A DNA stretch of 6,737 nucleotides. It comes from Anaerolineae bacterium. Its GTDB lineage: Bacteria > Chloroflexota > Anaerolineae > DUEN01. Both the position numbers and the translations under genes were made by a program. The stretch is from assembly GCA_021159845.1 (NCBI GenBank), contig JAGHDS010000069.1:1-6737 (forward strand). The letters run 5' to 3'. This document shows, one piece after another, positions 1 through 6,227 of this stretch; the stretch's first letter is position 1; each line of letters begins with the position of its first letter. The notes under the pieces were generated by a model that saw nothing but the letters and a program-made list of their open reading frames with translations, was not told where the DNA came from and made no database searches.

Positions 1-34
1 GGTTGATAATATGTCCAAGGGTGGTGGTTGTCAT
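1..34 (-). CDS. 5' end of an unidentified gene, cut by the window edge
   Basis: An ATG at 34-32 is preceded by a good ribosome binding site (GGAGGG, then 7 bases), and opens a frame encoding MTTTTLGHIIN before the window ends. The same frame has a stop at 92-94 and no earlier ATG, which supports this start. It lies 117 bp after tadC on the same strand, so it may be a later gene of the pilus cluster. The motor ATPase tadA/cpaF or a tadD-like TPR gene would be natural candidates by context, but eleven residues show no family signature and I assign no function. Confidence 0.5.
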   Translation of the reverse strand, partial: MTTTTLGHIIN

Positions 35-151
35 TTCGCCGCCCTCCCATCCGTGTCGTTTGTGGGATCGAAGCGGTGTGTATGGATCCCGTCATGACGT
101 TGACGGCCGGCTGGCCCTTTCTCCTTGATTTTACCATATTGTCCGCGCGTT
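35..151 (-). other. 117-bp gap between tadC and the next gene, with small inverted repeats
   Basis: This gap is much longer than the 3-63 bp gaps from tadG to tadC. It contains a perfect 6-bp inverted repeat with a 6-base spacer (89-106, CCGTCA...TGACGG), which overlaps the 10-bp palindrome CGTCATGACG at 90-99. Beside it is a GGCC-AGCC-GGCC element (105-116). No T-run follows either element on the minus strand, so a Rho-independent terminator is not supported, and I see no convincing -35/-10 pair. It could hold an operator, a processing site or nothing special. Confidence 0.35.
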
Positions 152-1087
152 TTACATAGCACCAAAGGCCTCCAGGAATCTTGGCACAGCAGGTCCCAGG
201 ATGACAGCGAAGAGGGCCGGGAAGATGAACAGGATAAGAGGGAACAGCATCTTGATGGGAGCTTTGCGAGCTTGCTCCTCGGCCAACTGCCGTCGGCGCG
301 TGCGGAGCTGTTCCGATTGTGTGTGCAGAATATCGGCGATGCTGACCCCCAATCGGTCTGCCTGGATGAGCACGGCTACGAACGCGTGAACTTCAGGCAC
401 ATCTAGCCGTTCTGCCATGTGTCGCATAGCGTCTGCACGGCGAATGCCCATGCGAATCTCGCTCACCACGCGTGCGAATTCCTCTGTAAGCGGATTATCC
501 CATCGCTCGGCTACCTTGAGTAGGGCAGCGTCGAAGCCCAGGCCGGCATCGACGCAGATGGTGAGCATATCCATAGCATCTGGAAGCAGCTTTATCACTG
601 CTTGTTTGCGGTGTTTGATCAAGTTCCGTAACCACATATCGGGTAGGAATTGCCCGGCCAGCAGCCCCGAGATGCCGAATAGGATAGCGGACAATGTCTG
701 TGTCTGGCGGGAGAGCAAGATGATTGTCACGAGGATGCCGACGATAACGCCACTGAGTAGCTTCAGCCCCAAGAAATCGATTGGGCTGAGGCCTGCCGGG
801 TGGCCCGCAATGATGAGTTTGTGGGCGATCTCCTCCATGTTCCCACTTGGCCCGAGGCGTCCGAGCGTCTGAAGTATGTTATGCAGAGCGGGCTTAATGA
901 CGCGCTCTCGCAACGGCAGTTGGAGCTCCATCTCGTCCGCTGTCATGGGGATATCCACGTATTGCGCGAAACGGCTCCGGATAGACGGTGTCTTGCGCAA
1001 GTTCCGGAGGGCGATCCAGAAAGATGCTATGCTAGTTGATACAAGCCCGCTGATGATGAGTATCGTGTAGTACATTGTGTTCGTCAT
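152..1087 (-). CDS. tadC: Tad pilus inner-membrane platform protein TadC
   Basis: This is a 311-residue integral membrane protein of the type II secretion F (GspF/T2SSF) family. With TadB it is expected to form the inner-membrane platform on which the motor ATPase polymerises Flp pilin. Predicted membrane segments lie at about 5-25, 107-125, 131-147 and 278-298. The cytoplasmic T2SSF domain spans about 165-275 and contains the typical LLPDAMDMLTICVDAGLGF stretch (167-185), a GIRRADAM turn (214-221) and a basic helix LRTRRRQLAEEQARK before the last hydrophobic pair. The C-terminus has the hydrophobic-proline pattern seen in TadC (KMLFPLILFIFPALFAVILGP). The start at 1087 has CAGGAG 9 bases upstream, inside the end of tadB, and only 3 bp separate it from the tadB stop, implying translational coupling. 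TadB and TadC are paralogues; position after tadB and the C-terminal pattern favour TadC. Confidence 0.93.
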   Translation of the reverse strand: MTNTMYYTILIISGLVSTSIASFWIALRNLRKTPSIRSRFAQYVDIPMTADEMELQLPLRERVIKPALHNILQTLGRLGPSGNMEEIAHKLIIAGHPAGLSPIDFLGLKLLSGVIVGILVTIILLSRQTQTLSAILFGISGLLAGQFLPDMWLRNLIKHRKQAVIKLLPDAMDMLTICVDAGLGFDAALLKVAERWDNPLTEEFARVVSEIRMGIRRADAMRHMAERLDVPEVHAFVAVLIQADRLGVSIADILHTQSEQLRTRRRQLAEEQARKAPIKMLFPLILFIFPALFAVILGPAVPRFLEAFGAM

Positions 1088-1090
1088 GGC

Positions 1091-2026
1091 TCAGAACTCC
1101 TGACTCAGGATGCGGCGCATGAATAGGTTGCCGAGCACCATCATGAAGATGGCTCCTCCTGGGATGAAGAGCCACTGACGTTGGAAGATCACCATCATGT
1201 ACTCGGGATTCACGAGCATAAGTAACGTACCCAGGATAAAGGGCATTCCGCTAAGAATGAGGCCTGTCATGCGCTGTTGCGTGGTCATGACGGCGATCTC
1301 CCCCTTGAGACGGACGCGTGCCTGGATGGTCTCACTGATCGTCTCCAATATCTCAGCTAAGTTACCACCGACTTCATGTTGGACGTTGATGGCCGTTACC
1401 GCTAATTCCAGATCGTCGCTCCCAACGCGTTGGACTAGATGTCCCAGGGCCTCCGGGAGCGAGTAACCTAACGCTGTCTCACGGACCACTTTGCTGAACT
1501 CCTCCGCGGACGGCTCAGGCATTTCCTGGGCGACCATCTCGATGGCGTGTAGGAACCCGTACCCGGACTTCAAGGAGCTTACCAATAGGTTTAAGGTATC
1601 GGGCAGTTGGTCTTGAAATGCTTTCAGCCGTTGGCTTTGGCGCCGACGCACGTAGAGTCGCGGTAGGAAAGCTCCCACGATCGCCAGCGCGACGCCGGGA
1701 ATGATCCGCCGGGTGATCAATATGCCCAGGAAAAATGCGATCAGGATGACACTGATGTTTAAGCCGATGTATTCCGCTACGGTTAGTTTGAGATTGGCAC
1801 GGGTCAGGTCGATAGCGATCTTATCGGCGAAGCCACTGCGCTTCAGCTCCCTGTTAAGGAATTGGGTCAACGCGTTGCTCTGGCGGCGCGGGTTCGCGTG
1901 TATGGTCGGGTTGGGGACCATCTCTAACCGGGATTCGATCTTCGAGTCCCCTGCCGCCAGATGATAAGTCCCGATGAAGAAAGAAAGGATAGCGAAAAAG
2001 ATAATCAGTGAGATGATCAAGGCCAT
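1091..2026 (-). CDS. tadB: Tad pilus inner-membrane platform protein TadB
   Basis: This is a 311-residue T2SSF-family membrane protein, the usual partner of TadC in the Tad pilus platform. Hydrophobic segments lie at about 2-20, 88-104, 108-123, 255-273 and 285-303. The T2SSF domain (about 136-250) carries the family pattern FQDQLPDTLNLLVSSLKSG (137-155), followed by GYSLPEAL (187-194) and HEVGGNLAEILETI (217-230). I chose ATG 2026 because GGGAGGAG sits just upstream at 2031-2038. A GTG at 2047 would add 7 residues and overlap the tadZ stop, but has no comparable site. The gap to tadZ is 17 bp. In most Tad loci the ATPase gene tadA/cpaF lies between tadZ and tadB; here there is no room for it. 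The domain is complete, with no sign of damage. Confidence 0.93.
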   Translation of the reverse strand: MALIISLIIFFAILSFFIGTYHLAAGDSKIESRLEMVPNPTIHANPRRQSNALTQFLNRELKRSGFADKIAIDLTRANLKLTVAEYIGLNISVILIAFFLGILITRRIIPGVALAIVGAFLPRLYVRRRQSQRLKAFQDQLPDTLNLLVSSLKSGYGFLHAIEMVAQEMPEPSAEEFSKVVRETALGYSLPEALGHLVQRVGSDDLELAVTAINVQHEVGGNLAEILETISETIQARVRLKGEIAVMTTQQRMTGLILSGMPFILGTLLMLVNPEYMMVIFQRQWLFIPGGAIFMMVLGNLFMRRILSQEF

Positions 2027-2030
2027 GTGT

Positions 2031-2038
2031 CTCCTCCC
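2031..2038 (-). promoter_or_regulatory. Ribosome binding site fixing the tadB start
   Basis: GGGAGGAG on the minus strand, with its GGAGG core 6 bases before ATG 2026. It decides for this ATG over the in-frame GTG at 2047, which overlaps the tadZ stop codon. Confidence 0.75.
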
Positions 2039-2043
2039 TTGGA

Positions 2044-3297
2044 TCACACGATGCCGAGCAGCCCGCGTAGTGGCCTCGGGACGAAGCGGATCTTCTCCGC
2101 AACTGGCGCAGCTTCACCACTCTCATGGTTCGTGCCGACGATCTGGCGCGCGAGCCGCTTAAGCGCTGTGGAGACGGCGCTCTTAGGATAGCTAAGCGCC
2201 AATGGCACGCCCTGATTGGTCGAATAGGTGATTGATGGAACGTCATCTGGTATGGCAAGGACCTCCTGTACACCCAGGCGCTCTTGTACGTCTTGTTGGG
2301 CAACGCCGCCACGCGCTGTGGCACGGTTCAGGATCAGGTCCAGCCGCTCGGTTGGGAAGCCGTGTTGCCGGGCAGCATCCAGGAAGAGCGCTGCCCGTTG
2401 CAGAGCTGGCATTTCCGGTGTAACGACCACTAGCAAACGGTCCGCTCGTTGTAGAATGACGCTCACATATGGGTCGGTGAGTGGGCCGGCGTCGGCCACG
2501 ACATAATCGAACCGCTGTTGAATTTGGTCCAGAATGTGCTCGAACCCCGCCGGGTCAGGGGCACGCTGCTCGTCGATCTTTGACGGCGCTAAAAGTACAC
2601 GGATACCGCTGCTATGGCGGAGAAGCACCATATCTAGCATCGCTTCGTCCACGCTGGAGGCATCTGGCCCTAAATCGGCTAGTGTGGAGTTGGGCACGAG
2701 ATTGAGCATCGTGTCTAGGTCGCCCAGTGTGCGACGGGCTTCGACGAGCGCTACTTCTTTACCGGTCTCCTGGCGAAGCAATAGCGCCAGGTTGGCTGCG
2801 ATCGTTGAGCGACCGGCGCCTCCTTTGGGACTGAGCAGTCCAATGAGTTGCCCTCGTGGGGCTGGGGCAGGCTCAGTGGTGGTTTCGGAGGAGGCTTGCT
2901 GGCTTAGTCGGGCCCGGCGTTCTGCCTCAACCTCGTAGACTTCGCGGATAACAGTGCACAGCTCATCATCCGTGAACGGATTGGGCACAAATGCGCGGGC
3001 ACCAGCCAGCAGGGCGCGTTGTGCACAGAGCGTGTCCTCCCTGGGACATAGTGCGATCACGGACGCGAGCGGCGCCTGAATGGCCAGCCGTCGCAGTCGA
3101 TCCTCTTCACCTTCTAGCTTCTCCCCGACAAGCACAATATCTGGGGATGTCCTCCTGGCTTGATCGATCGCGTCCTCCAGGCTTTGGACAAGCCCGACGA
3201 GGGTCATATCCTCCTGGCGAATGAGTACGTGCAATAGGCGATCCAGCAAATCCGGTGCATTACTGACGATCAGCACGCGGATGGGTGCTTGCTCCAT
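2044..3297 (-). CDS. tadZ: TadZ/CpaE-type Tad pilus assembly protein (pseudo-receiver plus ParA/MinD-like domain)
   Basis: This 417-residue cytoplasmic protein has the two-domain layout of TadZ/CpaE, which places the Tad machine in the cell. Residues 6-122 look like a response-regulator receiver fold that has lost its phosphorylation residues: the usual Asp after the third strand is Gly58 (DIVLVG), the switch Lys is Asn106 (FVPNPF), and the N-terminal acidic pair is Ser12-Asn13. After a proline/glutamate-rich linker (130-149) comes a ParA/MinD-like domain. Its P-loop is SPKGGAGRST (156-165), with signature Lys158 kept but the second Lys replaced by Arg163. The next strand has Glu186 (VALVEARR) where Asp is usual. 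A Walker B-like Asp269 (YVVADAG) remains. The start at 3297 is chosen for its GAGGAGGG site; an upstream in-frame ATG at 3345 lacks support. Whether it binds or hydrolyses ATP is uncertain. Confidence 0.9.
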   Translation of the reverse strand: MEQAPIRVLIVSNAPDLLDRLLHVLIRQEDMTLVGLVQSLEDAIDQARRTSPDIVLVGEKLEGEEDRLRRLAIQAPLASVIALCPREDTLCAQRALLAGARAFVPNPFTDDELCTVIREVYEVEAERRARLSQQASSETTTEPAPAPRGQLIGLLSPKGGAGRSTIAANLALLLRQETGKEVALVEARRTLGDLDTMLNLVPNSTLADLGPDASSVDEAMLDMVLLRHSSGIRVLLAPSKIDEQRAPDPAGFEHILDQIQQRFDYVVADAGPLTDPYVSVILQRADRLLVVVTPEMPALQRAALFLDAARQHGFPTERLDLILNRATARGGVAQQDVQERLGVQEVLAIPDDVPSITYSTNQGVPLALSYPKSAVSTALKRLARQIVGTNHESGEAAPVAEKIRFVPRPLRGLLGIV

Positions 3298-3301
3298 GAT
3301 T

Positions 3302-3309
3302 CCCTCCTC
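3302..3309 (-). promoter_or_regulatory. Ribosome binding site fixing the tadZ start
   Basis: GAGGAGGG with its GGAGG core 5 bases before ATG 3297. The same octamer at the same distance precedes cpaB (4178-4185), which suggests matched translation of the two genes. It rules against the 16-residue upstream extension from 3345. Confidence 0.75.
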
Positions 3310-3323
3310 GATTACCCGCCGTT

Positions 3324-3352
3324 GCGAGGGGTGACCCGAGATCATCCCTCGC
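3324..3352 (-). repeat. Hairpin in the cpaB-tadZ intergenic gap
   Basis: A perfect 7-bp inverted repeat, GCGAGGG...CCCTCGC, has a 15-base spacer. In the minus-strand RNA the stem can extend past a single A-C mismatch by three more pairs (UGA/UCA), leaving a 7-base loop UCUCGGG. It starts 8 bases after the cpaB stop and ends 14 bases before the tadZ ribosome binding site. No U-run follows, so it is not an intrinsic terminator. An RNA-processing or translation-tuning hairpin is possible. Confidence 0.4.
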
Positions 3353-3360
3353 TCATTTGA

Positions 3361-4173
3361 TTATTGGCCGCTTGTGTTCCCCTGTGTCGTTGTCCCGGCC
3401 TCTGGTTGTTCTGGAAACTGGTAGCGGTTAGAAACGTAGGAGAAATCGACGGCTTTCGTATTCAACATTTGCTCGCTGGTAGGTGCTCTCAGGACGATGT
3501 CCATGATGGCCCCTGAGTCTCGCAAGTACTTGATGGTGAGCGCATCTTGAGCGCTCACGGCGAAAAATAGCACGCCCTCATTGGTTAGAGCAGTTGTAGG
3601 CTTTAAGCTTGACTTGCTATCGCCCTTTGGAGCCAGTAAGGGAGGTGTAACCATCGCCTCGATCTCCAGGTTCTGCATGGCATCTACTGTGATGAGCCCC
3701 TCTCCCGTCTGATCAGGCAGGGAGAACAGCAGGTCGACCTTGTCGCCTGGCTTCAGGAATCCGGTCTTACTCATGAGGTCGGATGCTGGGAGTGCGATGA
3801 TAACTTTGTCCTCCGGCATGGTGAGAGCGACATCTCGTCCCTTGACGGTTGGTTCCACCAATCTCTGGGTGAGTATGACCTCGCCAGCCGCGATGTCTTG
3901 GCGAGTGATCTTGCCTACCACATCGGTAATGGCGGTTGCCGCCCCGCTGGGGATCATTTCTTCCGGGATCTCCTTGATGGATACTTGCGCTTCATTGATG
4001 ACTGTGCGCATGGGGATATCCTGGACGGCGACGACGACTGGTCTCGTAACGATCTCTTGGGCTTGGCTGGCGGCCTCTGTCGCCTGCGTGAGCACCCGGA
4101 AGGTCAATAATCCCGCCAGGATGGCAAGCAGTAATCCAGTGCTGAGCCAGATAAGTCCCCTCCTCCGTTGCAT
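3361..4173 (-). CDS. cpaB: CpaB/RcpC-type Flp pilus assembly protein (SAF domain)
   Basis: This 270-residue protein is anchored by one N-terminal membrane segment (about 7-27, after the basic MQRRR), with the rest outside. Residues 45-105 form a SAF domain, seen in VVVAVQDIPMRTVI and then VVGKITRQDIAAGEVILTQRL (85-105). The CpaB/RcpC region follows, with LKPGDKVDLLF (140-150) as its most typical motif. The C-terminus (from about 253) is low complexity, rich in Gly, Thr and Gln. In diderms RcpC/CpaB works with the outer-membrane secretin; no secretin is present here, so in a monoderm it may act at the cell wall or in pilus export. The start at 4173 has GAGGAGGG 4 bases upstream. The methyltransferase stop codon is only 13 bp away, with the ribosome binding site filling the gap. 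Confidence 0.9.
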   Translation of the reverse strand: MQRRRGLIWLSTGLLLAILAGLLTFRVLTQATEAASQAQEIVTRPVVVAVQDIPMRTVINEAQVSIKEIPEEMIPSGAATAITDVVGKITRQDIAAGEVILTQRLVEPTVKGRDVALTMPEDKVIIALPASDLMSKTGFLKPGDKVDLLFSLPDQTGEGLITVDAMQNLEIEAMVTPPLLAPKGDSKSSLKPTTALTNEGVLFFAVSAQDALTIKYLRDSGAIMDIVLRAPTSEQMLNTKAVDFSYVSNRYQFPEQPEAGTTTQGNTSGQ

Positions 4174-4186
4174 GGTACCCTCCTCG

Positions 4187-4810
4187 CTACCATACGCGTG
4201 GCACTAGGCGCCATCGGACACGCCGCGCGTAGTGATGATAGCCTGCAATCAGCTTCTCTTCATATTGGATGCGTACGACCGTGAGCGCAATGGCTAGGCA
4301 GAGGACCGCGATATTACGCTGTGACCAGTTCGCTATCAGGTATCCCACATAAAACCACAGCTCACTGGCGTACAATGGATGCCGTATCCAGCGATAGGTT
4401 CCACTGGTGCGCAAACCACGATCGGCTGGGGCGATGGCGAAACTCTTGCCCAGCGACGCTGTTGAGACGAGCATTCCTGCCAGCCCAAGGAACTGAATGA
4501 TGGTGCCCGGTGTCGGAAGTCCTTTGGATGATGGCGATAAACCGATGATAGGAAGCACCATGCCAACCAGAGCGAGCGTGGTCATTACCCACGATCCACT
4601 GCGCTTTGCCGGAACTCGATTGATGAACAGCCAAACGACGAGCGAATAGTAAGCGAATAGACCCAGGCCCATCAGGTTATGAGTGATAATGGCCTGCTGC
4701 AAGTATGCCGCGGCATACACAGCCCAGAAAGTGGCGGCGAGTATATCGATCACTCGCTCCATAGGTTTCCGCTTCAGAGAGACCGTTTCCGTATTCGCTA
4801 CCATTGTCAT
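4187..4810 (-). CDS. ICMT/PEMT-family membrane methyltransferase embedded in the Tad operon
   Basis: This 207-residue polytopic membrane protein has hydrophobic segments at about 24-43, 46-63, 73-91, 103-119, 150-163 and 165-182. The C-terminal half carries the isoprenylcysteine carboxyl methyltransferase (ICMT) / phospholipid methyltransferase signature: GLRTSGTYRWIRHPLYASE (132-150, with Tyr139, Arg143, His144, Pro145 and Tyr147), then RIQYEEKL (180-187, with the Glu pair 184-185), then YHHYARRVRWRLVP (191-204). In known members these residues bind S-adenosylmethionine and the lipid-like substrate at the membrane. The substrate here is unknown; bacteria generally lack prenylated CaaX proteins. 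It lies 13 bp after tadG and 13 bp before cpaB, so it is co-transcribed with the pilus genes, although it is not a standard Tad component. An AAGGA site fits either ATG 4810 (3 bases) or ATG 4804 (9 bases), so the start could be two codons later. Confidence 0.85.
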   Translation of the reverse strand: MTMVANTETVSLKRKPMERVIDILAATFWAVYAAAYLQQAIITHNLMGLGLFAYYSLVVWLFINRVPAKRSGSWVMTTLALVGMVLPIIGLSPSSKGLPTPGTIIQFLGLAGMLVSTASLGKSFAIAPADRGLRTSGTYRWIRHPLYASELWFYVGYLIANWSQRNIAVLCLAIALTVVRIQYEEKLIAGYHHYARRVRWRLVPRVW

Positions 4811-4823
4811 CGTTCCTTATGCC

Positions 4824-5732
4824 TTAGCGTGTGAGCCGTATCCCTTGTATGCCGAATGATGGCCCACCGGGCGCTCCCGGGGCGACCCATCGGACGAAGT
4901 AACCTCGAATCCACTTGTTGTTGCCGTGGAAGTTGTAGTCGGTCAGCACGAACTCGGCGAAGCCGGAGATTGTATATCGCGCGTTTGATCCGCATCCTGT
5001 GACCTCGTTGTAGAGGATGACGGTTACTGGTTGGTTTTTCCACTGGTTGAGCGCGTTACGGACTGGAGCGCCCGCCTTCACGCCAGGCTCTGCCGGCACC
5101 CGGTCGCCGATTTCCCAGTGACCACTATTGCTGGGATGTGCGATGTTGTCCGCTAGTTCGTGCAATCCGCCGCCACCACCGTCCCAGTCCAGCCAGCCGA
5201 AAGCGCCCGGAGCTTCGTGGTCGCTATCCCACAGCTCATAGGTCTCCCCGTATTGGAAGTTATCCTCGTGTACCGCGATGGGGAGAAGGTTGCTGGCCTC
5301 ACTGACGCCATATGTGCTGGCTTCACTGTCGGCCGCAGCCGTCATGCTGTTGATCCCGATTACTGCTGCCAGGAACGTAGCAAAAGTCCGCTGTGTGTGA
5401 ACGTGCACGCCGCTTGCCTCGTCCGGTGTGCCTACCGTTTGCCCGTTTTCGTCAACGAAGTAGTACGAGAAGGAGTCAGCGCCGTTGGCCTGTGCGTAGT
5501 AACTGATCTCTTGGTCGATCTCCGAAGCCGAGGCTCCCAGCGCCAGGGCGCGCGCGCCGGCCAGCGCGGCCAGGTCCGCCGCGTTTTGCATGCGTCGGTC
5601 TTGGGCATAGGCGTATCCACCGTCGATTGCCAAGGAGATCATGCCCAATAATGCTACGATCGCTAGCGCTGTGATGACTAGCGATTGCCCTTGTTCGTTC
5701 TTCCCGTATTTTCGGATGAGATGCTTTACCAT
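4824..5732 (-). CDS. tadG: TadG-like pilus assembly protein
   Basis: This 302-residue protein has a short cytoplasmic N-terminus, one membrane segment (about 18-39, LVITALAIVALLGMISLAID) and a long external region. The N-terminal block matches TadG/TadE-like (Tad domain) proteins: GQSL (15-18), then AIDGGYAYAQDRRMQNAADLAALAGARALA (35-64, given here as AIDGG and QNAADLAALAGA). Unlike the two upstream TadE proteins, the residue 5 after the Gly15 junction is Ile20, not Glu, so prepilin peptidase processing is not expected. The remainder (about 140-302) includes an aromatic- and glycine-rich stretch with five consecutive Gly (185-189) and a single Cys247; I do not recognise a domain there. GAGGTG lies 4 bases before ATG 5732. 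The gene starts 23 bp after the second tadE-like gene. TadG C-terminal parts vary widely between species. Confidence 0.83.
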   Translation of the reverse strand: MVKHLIRKYGKNEQGQSLVITALAIVALLGMISLAIDGGYAYAQDRRMQNAADLAALAGARALALGASASEIDQEISYYAQANGADSFSYYFVDENGQTVGTPDEASGVHVHTQRTFATFLAAVIGINSMTAAADSEASTYGVSEASNLLPIAVHEDNFQYGETYELWDSDHEAPGAFGWLDWDGGGGGLHELADNIAHPSNSGHWEIGDRVPAEPGVKAGAPVRNALNQWKNQPVTVILYNEVTGCGSNARYTISGFAEFVLTDYNFHGNNKWIRGYFVRWVAPGAPGGPSFGIQGIRLTR

Positions 5733-5755
5733 CTCACACCTCTATCTCCCTGGGA

Positions 5756-6163
5756 TCAATACCGCCGCATGGCAGCTGCAGCATGTAGGTGTATGTGCCC
5801 GTTGTTTCCTATCGCTTGCTCAATAAGCGGTGTGATCGGTAAGAAGTCATATGTAACTGAGACCTCTACTGTGTCCGTATCAGGCTGAGAGATGTTAATG
5901 CTCATCTTGGATGAATCGAGCCCGATCGTGTTGCTAAGAACAGCCTGTTGTATGCTAGCGGTATCTGTTGGATCAATAATTCCTTGTCGTGCTCCAGCCT
6001 GGGCTGCAGCACTGATAGAGCTATAAGCATAAATGCCTCGTCCGAAATCCAAAATAGTCATGATGAATAAGACCAAAACGAACAGGGTAGCCGCGAATTC
6101 GACGAGGCCCTGTCCTGACTTTTTATCCCGTCCCAGCAGGTGCTTTAACCGTGCGATGCTCAT
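5756..6163 (-). CDS. TadE-like pseudopilin (second copy)
   Basis: A 135-residue minor pseudopilin of the TadE family. The N-terminus has a basic leader ending in KKSG, followed by QGLVEFAATLFVLVLFIMT. This fits prepilin peptidase cleavage after Gly17 with Glu22 at position +5, ahead of a hydrophobic helix (about 20-40). DFGRG (42-46) and AQAGARQG further on are typical TadE features; the rest is a small external domain. I chose ATG 6163 because it leaves a leader of normal size. An in-frame ATG at 6181 adds six residues, and the frame stays open back to 6349 inside tadE, but that extension is Arg/Ser-rich and looks like antisense-frame noise. The ribosome binding site is weak (GGATGGG just upstream), weaker than for the neighbours. 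The protein is divergent from the TadE encoded just upstream, so this is an old duplication rather than a recent one. Confidence 0.83.
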   Translation of the reverse strand: MSIARLKHLLGRDKKSGQGLVEFAATLFVLVLFIMTILDFGRGIYAYSSISAAAQAGARQGIIDPTDTASIQQAVLSNTIGLDSSKMSINISQPDTDTVEVSVTYDFLPITPLIEQAIGNNGHIHLHAAAAMRRY

Positions 6164-6227
6164 AGCCCATCCAGCTCTCATATCGGGTGCTCGTGGTTGG
6201 ACGTCGCTTGGGCGGCGGGCGCGCTTC

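Noticed and set aside
89..120. Rho-independent terminator after tadC.
   Set aside because: The stems are short and no T-run follows on the minus strand.
1..137. Open frame on the minus strand starting at ATG 137 and running off the left edge.
   Set aside because: It has no ribosome binding site and a basic, His/Asn-rich sequence; the competing frame from ATG 34 has a well-placed GGAGGG.
417..872. 151-residue plus-strand open frame opposite tadC.
   Set aside because: Its Ser/Arg/Met-rich composition is typical of the antisense of a GC-rich membrane-protein gene.
1854..2324. 156-residue minus-strand frame spanning the tadZ-tadB junction.
   Set aside because: It lies out of frame with two well-supported genes and is Arg/Ser/Pro-rich with no family features.
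3298..3345. Upstream start for tadZ at 3345.
   Set aside because: ATG 3297 has a strong GAGGAGGG site and begins exactly at the receiver-like domain; the extension would run through the hairpin and the ribosome binding site.
3740..4207. 155-residue plus-strand open frame opposite cpaB.
   Set aside because: It lies antisense to a clear gene, has a Ser/Arg/Met-rich shadow composition and no recognisable domain.
5160..5651. 163-residue plus-strand open frame opposite tadG.
   Set aside because: It is antisense to a convincing TadG-like gene, with no domain and no good start signal.
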